64,000 bases of DNA. Source: Chaetorhynchus papuensis. Lineage: Eukaryota > Chordata > Aves > Passeriformes > Rhipiduridae. This document shows positions 36,580-49,465 of this stretch, piece after piece. Numbering within the stretch: position 1 is the stretch's first letter; every line of letters begins with the position of its first letter. The DNA lies in NCBI GenBank assembly GCA_013396525.1, contig VWYX01000785.1:124001-188000 (forward strand), read 5' to 3'. A program made the position numbers and the translations under genes. Under the pieces are notes generated by a model. That model did no database searches, was not told where the DNA came from, and worked only from the letters and a program-made list of their open reading frames with translations.

Positions 36580-36800
36580 AGCTGCTGTGGGACAGCGGCA
36601 CAATGGGACCTGTCAGCGCTGGGGAGCGGGGCGGCGGCGGGCGGGGGGCTGCTGCAGGCAGGCAGAGGGGGGCTTTTGTCAGCGGGGAGTGTTTGCTACC
36701 TTTGGTGCCAATCATTTTGGAAGAGTTAATGCTGACACGGAAAGCAGCGAGAGGGCTTTTCTTGTGAATTCTGACGGAGAGAAAGGGATCCTGGGAGCCG
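36580..36800. other. GC-rich, CpG-retaining patch with G-tracts
   Basis: About 14 CpGs lie in 220 bases. The core at 36618-36650 is a run of G-tracts separated by single C or short gaps (ggggcggcggcgggcggggg), which could fold as a G-quadruplex on the plus strand. No exon or promoter element is recognised. Confidence 0.4.
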
Positions 36801-39800
36801 CATAAGCACGTTTCCATGGCTGAGGGCTTCGTACCAAGTTTGCGGTTTCTTTTTAATGCAGACTAATGGCCATTTTTCCACTGCAGTACTGGGGGGAAAC
36901 TGCCTACTTCTCTGATAAAGGGTCTGATTCTGGTCTTACTTGCACCAGACATGCAGGAGAAGGCATCAGGGGACAGGCTTTCCTCATGCATGAAAATGTT
37001 TGGGGTTAATTTTTTGCATTCCATCATGAGGACTCTAAGCCATGAGACTTACACCAAAGCCATAAGAAGGTTTTATCACCCAGTGTTTGACACTTTGAGC
37101 ACCCTGGTTGTGTGCTTATGTCCAAATGCTCAAGTCTGCCAAACCTTAGAGATCTGGAGTGGGCAAGGGGATAACTTCACTCAGTGAAAGCTGAAGACAA
37201 AAGGGAAGGCCAGACCCCAATTTTTGCATCTGCTGTCTCTGTTCTGGCAGCTGAGGAGATGCTTTTGGCTTGTGCAGTTGTGCAGCATGGGAGGTGAACT
37301 ACAATTGTGGGAGCACGAGTCAGGCCTGCATTTGTATGCATGTCAATGACCAGCCAATTCACTGATTAATTTGACAGCAAGCCCTGTGAAAGGCGCTGGG
37401 AGCTTTCTGCCCCCACCCCAAAGCCTGGAGTTCAGTGTCATGCAACTGCACAACAATCACTAATGAGAAAAAAAATGTTCTTTTTCCTTCTCGCTGAAAA
37501 AGACAGATTTCCTTAAAAGCCAGACCCCGACATTTCAGTGAACTGTAGTTGAAGACAAAGAATGTGCATTGTTTCTAAACAGATGCAAAAATAACAATAA
37601 TAAAAGATCTTCTGCTTTTCAAGCCAATCTCACAATTTCCAAACCTGGCTCATGGTTTTTCTCATGCTTCATGATGACAATGCCAAGTGTCTGTTGTCAG
37701 ACTGCTAAAAAAGCTTATTCAGTTTCACCCAAATACCAAAGAAATGAGCAAAATCAGATCGGTCTCCACAGTTTGGATGGAGTTTATGCCTCTTGTTCTG
37801 ATGCTGTGCCTTAGAAGAAGCAGCAAAGGCAGGAGGCTGAGCTCCAAGGTGTCCTCTTGCTGTCTTTCTTCTGTGGCCCTGCATAGGGCACCCTTATCTT
37901 CCCTCTCTCCTAAAGTATCTCCTCACAGCACACTGCTTACCAGAAATGATTCATAATTCGAGGTAATTCATTTCTCAGCATGAAGCCACATTGCAAAATA
38001 CAGACTGCCCTGATGTTACTGGTTCTGCACAACAGCTCTACCCCGAGGCTTTCCCTTCACTGCTGCTGCTTCTGCTCCCCGGACATTTCCACACCATTTC
38101 AAAACTGAAGTTTTTCTCTTCCAGGAAAGTAGAATTCCAGCGTCCAAGTCCAGCTCTCTTGTGTAAAAGATTTCATAGCTAAGTTTTAGACTCACTTTTG
38201 GAAATGTTGTGAGCTCCCCAGAATGCAGAAGGTGTGTTTTCTTTCTAGGTTATTTCACCATCACTGCTCACAAATTCTGGGCTGCTCGGGTGCCCTTTGC
38301 TGTCTGGGATCAGATGACTGGCCAGGGCTCCCAGAAACAGCCTGGATGGAGCTTGGGGTGAAAGTAGGACCTGAAATCCCATCCTGGAAGGGAACCAGTA
38401 ACACTGCTAACTTGTTAGCACTCAAAGGGCTCTGGAGAGAAAAAGGAAAATTCAGGGCACCTTCTCCCCAGGCCAGGAGTTACTGCACTGCAGTCAGGGT
38501 GTGAGCGGCTGTTACTGTGTCAGCTGTGGAGTAATATTGGAAGATCCAGGCACCTGCACCTGGTAGTGGGATGGGGCTAAACTCCATCAGACCCCTCCCT
38601 GAGGTCCTGGCTGCCATAAAATCCTCATTGTGGTGCTGTGTTCCTTTACATACAAGCACTGTTGTGCTCCCTGCCTGTTATTTGCAGAGGATTCTGGTAA
38701 CCAGAGCCTTAAGATAAATCAGTTTTTTTGTTGTTGTTGCTATCGCCGTGGGCAGTCTGGTACTGCTGAACTGTGGCCAGGGTCTCCAGTCCAGAATATT
38801 CTGCTGCCTCCTACAGCTCTGCTGGAAATCAGCTGTCAGGCCAGATGTTCAGCAACCATTTTTCCTAGTAGGAAATTAGTCCCTATCAGGTGGCAGGTGG
38901 CATTTTCTCTCCTTGCTGTACAGTCAAAGGCTTTGGGGAGTGAACATCCTCATCCTCTCTCACCTACTGCTATTTCCAAGGGGCAGCAGCATGGAACTGG
39001 CACCAGCAAAGCCTATTACTTAGAAGAACAGAGAGGAAATGAAGGTAAGAAAAATAAGTGTCTCTAATGGACCCAGACCAACAGCAGAACATCCATGAAA
39101 TTGTAATTTACAGAGACTTTGGCTTTTACGAATACAGTCTCAGACAATGAGGGGTATCTATTTTCTGCTGGAGGCACTGGAGCATCTCTCTCTAATGTTA
39201 AAAAAAGCTGTGCACACCTGGAGAGAGGGATATGAGGGCAAATGTGCCAGACAGGGGATGCGGCTTTGCTCTCCCAGCTGCTGCTGCAGAGATGGGTGGG
39301 GAGTGGGAGGGCACGTCTTGCAGAGGGTTTTGGTTGCGGCTCCGGCTCCAGCGGTGAGCACATGTGAGATCCCGAGGTGAGATTCCCTGCTGATGTGCAC
39401 CTGGCCCCTCATTTACCTGTGCCAAGCACGGCCCCTGCCAGGGCTGGCTCGTGGAGCAGCAGAGGTGTTGCTGAGCAGGGACTGAAGCCGCTGCCTTCCA
39501 CAGGTTTAGGGTGTGAAGGAGAAGAAAACACGCTTTGAGGACTCCCCAGGGAGCAGACTTAGTAGCTGAGGTCCCCGGGGGATGCTAGATCCTAGATACC
39601 TACTTATCCACGGGAGTCTGTGTGCAGGAGGGCTTACAGTTTTCCCCGGAGATTTGCAACTTCTGCTGGTTTTCCCAGCATATAATATTGGCTTGACAAC
39701 TGTAGCTAACTTCTGGTTCCACTTGCTTTTCCTGTTAGCTGGGAGTGTTGTGCACGAAGAGGAGCAGACCTCATTTATGTCTGCAGAACTGAGGGAGGCC

Positions 39801-41494
39801 AAAGGCAAGCCAGGAATGGTCCCAGTTCCCAGTCAGAGCTTGAGGCAGGGTTTGTGGGGAAAACTCTGTGTGAGTTTTTCCTCAGCTGGAGAGTGCTGTG
39901 GGGATTTCTGTGTGTGTATGTCACGTGTATTTTTGCCCAGAGCTGCTGTGTTTGCCTGGTGGGAGTGTGGACACAGGTACGTGTTTGCATCTGCCTGTGG
40001 GCACCCAGCAGGTTATCATGTTGTCTCGCTTATCAGTTCTGCCTTTTAGTGGTTAAATACTTCCCAGATCAGGTCAGACTGTGCAGAAATGAGCTGTGTT
40101 TCAGAGAATATTGGGATAGACCAAAGGGTTTGGATGCTCTAGTAGCAGAGGCTCTGATGAAAGACAAGCTGAAAGCCTGTCCCCTCGGGGTATACCCAAA
40201 TGTCAGGACCCTCGCTGGGCTCTCCAGGCACTGCTCCAGCTTTATGCCAGATGTCTCCTACCTTCCCTGCAGGGTCAGCATGTAGCCAATGACTCCATGT
40301 GATCCTTGGCTCTGCCATAAAATGTCCCCATGGGTCAGAGGGTGACCTCTGAGGGTGCTGGCAGAGCATACTCCTTAAGGGACTGGGAAGCCCCGGTGTG
40401 TCCAGTGATGCTGCAAACCATAGAGACACCCTGGACCCCACTTGAACTGCAAAGGGTCTGGTTTCCAGGGGGATGCAGAGACAGACTTAAAAAGGCATCA
40501 ATCAGGATATCTCTGCTCTCACAGACTGCCACCCTATGTCTTGTACTGACTGACTTTGGTCACAGCTCTCCTGAAACTTCTTTGGGGTCCCTGAGACCAC
40601 ATGTGAGTTCCCAGGCACCACTGGCTGCAACCAATGTGCAGGATTTTGGCAGGGCATTGACAGGAGCACAGTGGAGCTGACAATGTGTGGGAGCAGCCCT
40701 GGCCCATTGGCGTCTGATTGTCATGTCCTTGTTTTGGGCTCCTGTGGGGGAAGCATGGGGAATGTGCCTGCTGGTGACTCGGGCTGTCAGGTGTGACTGA
40801 GGGCTGTTTGGACCCAGGGAATCAGCAGAAACCCACACCACAACAAGACCAGGAGAAATGGAGTCCAAAACCCTCTGCCACGCGGCAGAGACATCAGGAC
40901 CCAAGAAGAGCTAAAACCTTGTACTTGCATGCTGTCTGCTGGAGGTAGAAAATGCAAAACAAGACAAAAAACCCCAGCCAAATCCTCACCTGGTGCCAGC
41001 ATCATCCTGGTGTCAGCTGAGGCTCAGCCCGGCGCTGGCGCCTGTCCTTGCAGGCAGCTGTGGAGGGGGAGCAGTGTTGGGCAGCAGAGCTGCTCCTCTC
41101 TCTCCTTCCTCCCCATCCTTCCCAGCCCCCTTCTTTACGGGGTTAATTTTATTTTTTCCTCCAGGGGTTTAGGAACAGCCAGCTGAAATGCGCAGGCCAG
41201 CTGCCTGCCGGTGGCAGCAGGAAAACAGGCAGACAAAGCAGATGGACGCAGCAGGGGTGAGGGAAGGAGCACTGTCTTCAGCGGGCCATGGGCACCACGA
41301 AAGAGTAAACAGCTCTCCGAAGGGAGCCGGGAGCTAACTCCAAACCCCATCCTCTCCCAAGTACTCAATCACAGCACATTAACAAGAACGCCTGGACTGC
41401 TGGGGGAGAGTAAACAATAAGAGGCCATGCTGGCAGGGGAGTGGGAAAAGCAGAGCCCCCTCCAGCTAATATTTATTGAAAAGGGTGTAAAAAG
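36801..41494. other. Unique non-coding sequence
   Basis: No gene or repeat family is recognised in this 4.7 kb. Frames up to 155 codons (39582-40049 plus) match no protein I know. CpG is slightly enriched near 41022-41042. Confidence 0.45.
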
Positions 41495-42190
41495 TGGCTT
41501 GCGGCTCAGCGTGCTGTCAGCGACCGGCAGTCTGTGCTGCTGCTCATCTCCTTTCGGGACGACCGCCTTTTCCCTACCCCTGTCGCTATCCCTGAGTGTG
41601 CAGGGGTTTTGTTTGAGAGGAAAGAACAAAAGAAATCCAGAAGCTGGAGGTGAATCCCCTGCCCCCTCCTCCTGAGCCGGCTGCGGCTCAGTGGATGCAA
41701 CCTCGCTTCCCAAACCTGGGCTGGGTCTGGCATTTGGGGACGTGACCGCTCCAGCGCCGGAGCCGCTCGGCCGTGCTGCCACCCGAGCGAACTGCTCCGA
41801 TGTGGGAGGGGGAATTGTGTTTGGGGCACCAGGGCTATTGTTTAGCAGCAGGAGGGGGTGATCCTTCTCCCGCTTGTGCCAGCGTGACTTCCTCGATTTT
41901 GCTGGAGCGGCTCCTGATTTATGCCCAGGAGCTGGATCCCGCTCGCCAGGCGCTGCTCTTTCATCTGCAACATTGCAGTGAAGTTTGTTTACAAAGGTTT
42001 TGGCACGGCCGCAGATTCCATCCCCCCTTCCCCCCCTTCCTCCTAATCAGCTGCAGTTTTCTCTCTCCTTTGGCTCCCACTGAAAAACTGATTGACCTTT
42101 CTGAGCCGTGGCTGACACATGAACCATGCAAAATCCTTTCGGCTCCCTCAGCCCCGTGCTTGTTTGGGAACCCGGCCGCCTGCAGCAGCC
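41495..42190. promoter_or_regulatory. CpG-rich region, possible regulatory element
   Basis: CpGs cluster here, most densely at 41735-41800 where more than ten lie within about 65 bases. The rest of the 700 bases is moderately CpG-rich. A 173-codon frame at 41773-42294 plus crosses it but resembles no known protein and is probably a result of the GC content. The patch may be a weak CpG island or a conserved enhancer. Transcription cannot be judged from the sequence. Confidence 0.35.
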
Positions 42191-44269
42191 CGAATGGGTG
42201 GCCTCAGGCAAATGAGTTTGCTGCCTTTTGGGAGCTGCTTTGCCTTTTATATTGGGCATCCTTGACACTGAGTGAATGTGTGTTTTGTGGCTGAGCCTCC
42301 CCAGTGCTCTTTGCAAACAATGATGACATTGCTAAAAATGTGCCTCTGACATGTGCTCAGTCCCAGGTTGCCTCTAAAATGGACCCATTTAAGCAAAACT
42401 GAATTTCAGGGCAGAATGTGAAAACTTCTGGCCCAGTGGCCCCCTCGATCCCAGCAGGGTGTATCCACATGGAAAGTGCACAAGGCAATTTAATCCTTTT
42501 TGGGACCAAACTCAGCAGAGCCCTTCCATGAGAAGCCAGCCTGACCTGCAGCAGCTTTATGCTTTAGCCATGGGCTAAGAGTTGTCCATGTTTGGCCTGC
42601 TGGGCTACTAAAAATCTAATGAGAGCCATGAATTTGCCATAAATATGCTTAAACTGTTTTTTCTTTCCGTATTTCTTGATGGTAAAGAAGCATGGGGGAA
42701 GAGGTGGTCTGGTGGTCTGGCTAAATTATCTTTGCAGCAGTTCCCATGGGCTCAATGTCCAGTGATACTGGGGCCTAAACACTCTTTTGCACCTTCTTGA
42801 GCACACATTGGACCTCATCCCTTTTACCACATTTCAGTGGTGGTTCAGCTTTCTGTTGTGTTACTTGTCTGTGTTGCAAGAGTGAGGTTCAGAAGCAGCT
42901 TTCCACTGCTGGTAGAAATTGAGTTGTTTTTGAGGCAAACCAGCCTCTGCTAGAGGCCTTTTGCTGTCTGCCTTGTATTTGAAAAACTGGAATGGGAGGC
43001 AGGTGAAAATATAATCGAGATGTTTTCTTGCTGTTTTTTAAAGCAGCATTTTCTTGTGCTAACTGGAGAGTGTTACACACCTTGGTGAAATCCAAGTGTT
43101 GCTCACTTTGTCCAGCACAAATCAGAGGAAATATAAACAGTAATTTGGAGCACACACAAGGGCAGAGCTCTGAGAAAAGTGCCAACGCAACCAGGCATGT
43201 GTCAAAGAGTGAAGGCTGCTTCGGCTCTGGAAGCAAGACAAGAAGTTTCCACTTCCACAGAAAGACAACAAATTGTCAAAGAAACCCTACACAGTAATCA
43301 CACAGGCTGAGCCTCCTCAGGCTCAAAATGTAAAGCACAAGGGTCCCACTGGGCACCCAAATGTGTCTGGCCTGCATCCACCCAGGGGAGCTCTCCTTGG
43401 CTGTGATGCACCCCAAATGACCCATATCCAGGTCATGGATGCCAGCAGAAGGCTTCCACTGGACTTGAGGGGAGCACTGGTGTGACTTAACAACAGGGTC
43501 TCCCTCTGTTTTTCAGGAAAAGACGTGTCCTCAAATCAAGTTAAAATTAAAAGTGTTTTCTTCTTTTATCCCTCCTATGATCAAATTCCTCTGGTGCTGA
43601 TGGTAGGCTTCTCTTTTCCCTGGGAAATACATCAATTGGATTTTATCCCTCAAAGGATAATAGTCATGGAATGACACCACCAGCCAATTTTCCCCCAGTT
43701 TTGGCTGCGTCTGGGTGCTAGGGGAATACTGCTGAAAGGAGCTCTGCTTTGTTTCAGTCCTTCTATGCATGCTCATTTTATTTCTCATGCTTCTTTCCTC
43801 TCTGATAATATTTTTTTGCCCAAAACATCCTTTTGTTCACCAAGAGCTGCTGCTGTTGGGCTGTGCCTGTAGCAGCTGAGTGTGCCCCAGTGTCTGTCCT
43901 GGGCAGTCTGTCCCTGCCTCTCCTTTGCCGTGCTGATTCCCCCATCAGAATAAAATTATGGAAAGCAGCAGCAGAGCCCAGGTGTTTAGATCCTGCTGGA
44001 GGGCAGGATTTGTAAGTATCAAAAAATTTGACATCTACAACTGGTAGTGGCAGAGCCCTGACATGGTGAGTAGGACCAGTCAGTGATGGGAAGCTTCTCT
44101 CAAAGGCCAGTAAGTATTCAGCCCTCCATCTTCTCTGGGCAGCAGTTGATCAAGGTGGGCTCCAAAAGCACTCTGAAGCTTTCAACAGACTTTACTGGCT
44201 TCCACATTGTGCCACTCCATCTCAGCTTGGGTTTTAACCCTCATGATGACACTTTCTCTTTTACCTCGC
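42191..44269. other. Unique non-coding sequence
   Basis: No gene or repeat family is recognised. Confidence 0.5.
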
Positions 44270-44710
44270 TGATACCTTAAGAGGCCTCCTAGAAACAGAG
44301 ACTAGACAGGAGTAAAGGGAATAAAGGTGGGAATTTATTGGAAAGGCCTTCAAAGGTACCCCTGGGGAGCCAGAGGCTGCTGCCAAGATGGGCCCCGAGA
44401 TGGACACGAGGTCATGAGTTCTTCACACTTTTATAGGTTTGGTTCATTTGCAACTCAGGGTTCATTCTCCAATTAAAGCTTCAGTTTAATGATGTAATTT
44501 CCCCTCCACTTGCCCACCTCAGAGGCTCTTTGGTTTCTACTTTTTGGGCCTAGAACAGTCTGGGTGTCCTTGAAGAGCAGGCCCGGAGAGGCTTTGTTGT
44601 GTGTGCCCAGCAGGAGAGAGCAGAAATGAACAGGCTACAGGAAACTTGAGAGTTACACACTGGGCAGTGCAGGATTTGAAAAAATATAAAAGTTAAAACC
44701 TAAGGCATCA
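44270..44710 (-). mobile_element. Solo LTR, minus strand, with TATA box and polyA signal
   Basis: On the minus strand the element opens TGATGCCTTAGG (at 44710) and closes GGTATCA (at 44270), giving matching inverted ends TGATGCC/TGATACC. Read in that direction there is a TATA box CTATAAAAG at 44436-44428 and an AATAAA polyA signal at 44339-44334. This gives a U3 of about 300 bases, an R of under 100 and a short U5, the normal LTR plan. The opening wording is one I associate with ERVL-type LTRs of songbirds, from memory. No internal retroviral sequence lies on either side, so it is a solo LTR. A clean target duplication is not visible, which suggests age or slightly different ends. Confidence 0.75.
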
Positions 44711-46934
44711 CCATGGCCAAAAAAACGGTCCCATATTTTGGGGTGTCGCAGTGGTTTATCAGACAGAGTCATGTGAGACGTGCTGCTCCTTCCTTGCAGG
44801 TGGGCAGAAGAAGAGGGGATACATTTTGAAGACACCTCAAGCTTACTTTTCTTTTTTCCTCATGCCAGTGTCTCACCACTTGGGTAACTTGGCTGGAAAA
44901 TCCAAGTGGAGCAATGATCTCAGCCTCTTGCAGCTCTGATCGTGGTCTGCAGTCCCCTCCTGAAGCCCTCCATGCTCTCCAAGAACAGATTCACTCCAGC
45001 CCAAGGGCTGAAGGGTGACTTGTGTCGCTGACCCTGGGAGCTGTGGATGCTGATGTAGATCCCAGCTGAGGGGAAGAGCTCCTGGGGCTTGTAGAAGGGG
45101 ATTGAGAGTCAGTCTGATGCTGCACGGTGCTGCTGTGGAGACTTTGGCAACATCCACGTGGGTCAATGGGGTCCTTTGGAGGGCATCAAGGGAGATTTAT
45201 CTTTGACCTCAGTGATTTAAAACACCTGTCCTTCTCTCCGTGGCTGTTAATTTCATAAGACTGGACGTTTTAGGGATTCAGGGTATGTTTCTGCCCTCCA
45301 GAGGTCTGCTAGGAGGCACCCAAGGCAGGCAGACCTTGCTTTTGGGAATGAGTTTGCTCACTTCCCTGGGATACAGCCAGTGCTGGATGCCACAGTGGCC
45401 CCAAAGAGTTCCAGAGGGAAGGCAGCTCTGGGCTGGAAAACAGGGGCTGAGGAGCACACTGTGCCTGTGGTTGTCTGGGAGTGATCTGTCAGCCCAAAAC
45501 AGGCATGACATCATTCGAAGAGCAAGAGCTTTCCAGAGAGTAGTTAGGGATGTTGTGAAGTTTCCTTACCTGAAGACTGTGGAGTGTTTTGGGGTCCTTG
45601 GAAGAGAGACTTTGTGTGCAGTGAGTCCTACACCCCAATGTTTTTCTCAAACACTGTTTGCCAGCAAATTGCCTGGATTTGAAATTCAGGTGAGTTATTG
45701 GATGAAAAAAATACTCTTCCCCCCGTTGCTCTGACCTCTGAGGTGGCTGGTTTATTTTTTAAAGGCATCACTGCTCCCCTTGGGAATGGTGTCTTGCTCT
45801 GTTTTTTGCTCTAAGGACGTAGCTCTTTTCATGTTTATCTTTGATTCAAGCATTGTAAGAAGCAATCCCTCGCACTTATGCGCTTCATTGTATTCTGGCC
45901 ATGAGAGATTCTCCCCTACTGTTTGTAGCTCTCTTTTCAGTGTAGCTAGTAAAATATTTGAACAGAAAATAAAAAAAGAAAAGAGAGAGAAAAAAAAAAA
46001 GAGACACTAAACAGCCTCCAGCATGTCGAGGATAAAACAAGATGTAAGTGGAGGGCTGGCTGTGGTTAATGCACAGGGCTGGGAGGCCTCAGATGGACCA
46101 CGGCCCCTCTTTGCTGCTCTTCTGACTTCTTCTGTGGCTTTGTCTCATTTACTTGACCACCTCCTGCTGCAGCTCTGGGGTCGTTAGCATACCCCATGTT
46201 TTCTGCCTGGAAAACCCATGCAAAAGCAGAGTGACAAACAGATTTGAGGTGTGTGTTGGGAGGGATGATGTTGTTTGTTAGTTCAGCTCATGACAGATGA
46301 AGTATTGGTGGAAGAGTTCAGACAGCCTCTTGGAGTGGTGGAGCATGTGAGAGGCTGTGCACAAGCAAATGCAGCCTCCAAGGCCAAACAAATCAGGAAT
46401 TTTCCCCACTTCAGCCTTTTTTCCCCCTTGCTGGCTGAGGGAAGTTTTGGGAAGCAGTTACCCTACAGGTGGCAAGGTATTTTGAAGCGTGAGTTGTTGT
46501 CAGTGTCAGAATTCACACTTGCTGGATACATTTATGGGAGTTGTTTGCAATGTGCTTGCACATCCATGCATCTGTTGAAGCCGCAGCTAGGCTGAGGTCT
46601 CTTTCCCTGCTGATTGTCTGGGGCAAAGGCAGTCTTCAAGACATCTCTCTGCCAGGTCTAATGCTGCAGGGAAGCTGTTTTGCACAAGGTGGTTGCAAGC
46701 AGTGGCTCCTCCACTGAAAAAATGAGTTCAGTCTCAATAGGCTGTAACAGGCAAATGTGTGTTAAAGGGTCTTAAGGTTAATTTTGTCCTTCAGAAGCCT
46801 GCTGTGAATTCAAAACTGAGCCAAACTGGCATGAAGGGGCATCATAGGGCTGAGTGTTTGGAAAAGCAGAAACTCAATGGGATGGTGGTCATGGGGTGGT
46901 TTGAGGGGAGGCCTCCAGCAGGATCTGGTGCAGT
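44711..46934. other. Unique non-coding sequence
   Basis: No gene or confident repeat. A purine-rich run at about 45967-46004 (aagaaaagagagag and similar) is simple sequence. Confidence 0.5.
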
Positions 46935-46968
46935 CCAGGTAATTCCAGGTAATTAAAAAAAAAAAAAA
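46935..46968. repeat. Tandem 10-mer followed by A14
   Basis: CCAGGTAATT occurs twice in a row (46935-46954) and leads into 14 A. It is a small local duplication next to a homopolymer. Confidence 0.8.
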
Positions 46969-49327
46969 TCCCCAGATTTTGGAGGTTTTTTTAAACTTCT
47001 GGGGCATAATGGCATGTTTGGGAATGGAGAAAAAAATAGTGAATGTTTACATAAATAAGCCAGTGTTTCTCTGTGGGAGAGGGACACAGTGAGCTGTGAA
47101 TTAACGATCAGCTTTTAATTTGTCCTTTCACTGGGATCAATGAAAATGTCAGAATGATTGAGGTGCATGTGCTCACAGGAAAGATGTGAGCCCAAGAGAA
47201 CAACATCACGCCTATTTCTAATATACTTTTTTTCCACGAAGAAGATGCTTCCCTTCACTTCTAATACCAGAAATATGATAAGAGAAAGCAAAAGGGCAGC
47301 CTGAAATTTACCCCTCTGTGGGAGCTGGTCTGAAGGTGGTGATCCCTTGACAGTCAAGTTATTTATCCTGCACTGCAGTGTTTGCCATGAGTAAATTTCT
47401 CAGGAAGCCTGGACAATGCTCATGTCCCATCAGAGTCTTGAAGTCCACCATCCCCAGGCCGGCAGCTGCCCTTGGCACAGGATTCAGCCTCCCTGGTGCT
47501 GTCAGATGCCACTTGGCTGGCTGCAGATGTGTGCTGTTTGCTCTCGCCAGTGCTGGAAGGTTCAGGGCTGGATGTGCTTCAGGACACCAGGGGGACAATG
47601 AGACACTCATGTTTCAGAAGATCCTGATTTTAAAAGGCTGGTGAATGTGAAAAGCTGGAATTAATGTATTGGAGGCAGAACCAGACTCCATGGCCAGGTT
47701 TGAATTCTGATTACTGGGAGTATTGATGTTTGATCCCCACAGCCACATCTAGTGGTGCAGGACAATGTTCACCTTGGCTCTGCACAGGGTTGTCACATTT
47801 CCCACCATGGGAGCAAAAGGACCAATGAGGTTTTCAGTGTAATGAAGCTTCTTGAGGGCTTCCTTCAAGAGTGAACATTTTGCCCAGCTTCATGCTTACA
47901 GGCACACATTCACAGCTAAAATGGGTGCCTTGTTTCAGCCAAAAAAAAAAAAAAAAAGGTATTTCTGAGTCTTGGCAATGCTTAGGCTTAAGGAAGCTCC
48001 CTTTTTGGCTGCTCACTTGGTGCTTATATTTATCATCTGTAAGACAAGGTTTTCAGGGCGTGGTCAAGGGTTTAGCTGCCTACAGGAGGGACCTGGGTGG
48101 AGACAGTGGCCTGTGGTTTAGACTCCTTTGTGCATCCCCCATCTCGATGGAGGCTCTGGAGCAGCCCCCTGACAGGGAGAACATGTCTACAAACTGCCAG
48201 GTGTGCCCTGGCCTAATTAAATATTCATTGTGACAAAATGCCACAAGCACAGGGGAGTTTCCAGCGATTGCTTCACCCCAGGTAACAAACTGACTCTGGC
48301 TCACTCCGTGGGGCTCCCACGATGCACTTCCTTCCTCCCTCCACACCCACTGCTCACCTTGCTCTGCCTCTTGCTCCTTGTAATGAACAGGGAAAGATTG
48401 AGCTGGGCTCTTTTATTTCATGGCTGCATTGCCTTAGTGCATCCATCCCCACAAATGCTTCTTTCTTTGTCCCATGAGGGCCTGATTATTACATCCCACA
48501 CACTGTTCTGTGGACTCTGGCTTTGAGCTGAGGTCTTCTCCAGGTGGGTCAGCTGCCAGGCTGGACCTAGAGCTTTTCTCTTCTTTCTGCACCTTGGCTC
48601 AGGCTGGGTTTTTGTTACAGAAAATTTCTCATTCTCAACACTGCCAGACATGAGCAATGCAACTGTGCTGCTGCCAGCAAACACAGCCCCCAGCAGGAGC
48701 TTTTATGACAATATCACCTCAGCTCTTGCCACTTATCCAGCCCCGTGGTGCTGTCTCAGGAACTGACCTCATAGTTTCCTGATTTCGAGCTCAAAATTTG
48801 GGGCACAGGGCACAAACGTGCACAGCACTGATTGCTGTGTAACCTTGGTAGCCTGGTGAGCTCATCCTGTGTGAAACCTCTCATCAGCCTGTCCTCACCA
48901 ACCAATGTCCTGTGTCACGGACCACGAGCTTCCCGGGTGGTCTCAGCAGACACAGGTTTTAGCCAAAATAAGGGTCACTCTTACACGTACCCTAAAATAG
49001 AAGGGGGAGGACTGAGGGTCAGGCTCCTGGCTTCAAGTTACATTTCTTTTCTCTTTTGAGATGGATATGCTTCTTGTGGAAGGCATCAAGCTGGACTGTC
49101 CTCCAGGCTAGCTTAATTTCCATCCCACATCCTGACCAGTTCTTCTTATCCAGGGCAGATGCAAAAAAACCCCCGCTGTTGCGGAACAACTTAATCGCAA
49201 AGAAACTTTTCTACAAAATCCTTGTTTTGCTTTCTTCTCATTCCCCCATCCCTCCAAGCGAGGAGTTTTATATCCCTGGTGACCTGCTAGGGCTTTTTTA
49301 ACTCCTTGCTTTTATTACTCCTGCGGC
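46969..49327. other. Unique non-coding sequence with an A17 run
   Basis: No gene or repeat family is recognised. Seventeen A at 47941-47957 could be a homopolymer or the relic tail of a retrocopy, but the sequence before it does not resemble a known transcript. Confidence 0.5.
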
Positions 49328-49465
49328 TCATAGAATCATAGAAGCGTTTGGGCTACAAGGGACTTTTAAAGGTCATCTAGTCCAACCCCCTGCAATGAGC
49401 AAGGACATCTTCACCTAGATCATCCTTAATATTGAAATGTCCAAACCTACCCTGAACATGTGTCT
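49328..49465 (-). mobile_element. CR1 LINE 3' end fragment, minus strand
   Basis: The plus strand reads 'tcatagaatcatagaa', 'gggacttttaaaggtcatct', 'agtccaaccccctgcaatga' and 'gcaaggacatcttcacctag', the reverse complement of a CR1 3' end with two tail units. Similarity fades after about 49465. About 140 bases survive. Confidence 0.92.

Noticed and set aside
41773..42294. 173-codon plus-strand frame in CpG-rich DNA
   Set aside because: GC-rich DNA has few stop codons by chance, and the product resembles nothing known.
45527..45700. Weak resemblance to a CR1 3' region ('gttgtgaagtttccttacct')
   Set aside because: The match is short, lacks the conserved tail, and could be chance.
47941..47957. 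A17 run as a processed-pseudogene tail
   Set aside because: No transcript-like sequence, polyA signal or target duplication is visible beside it.
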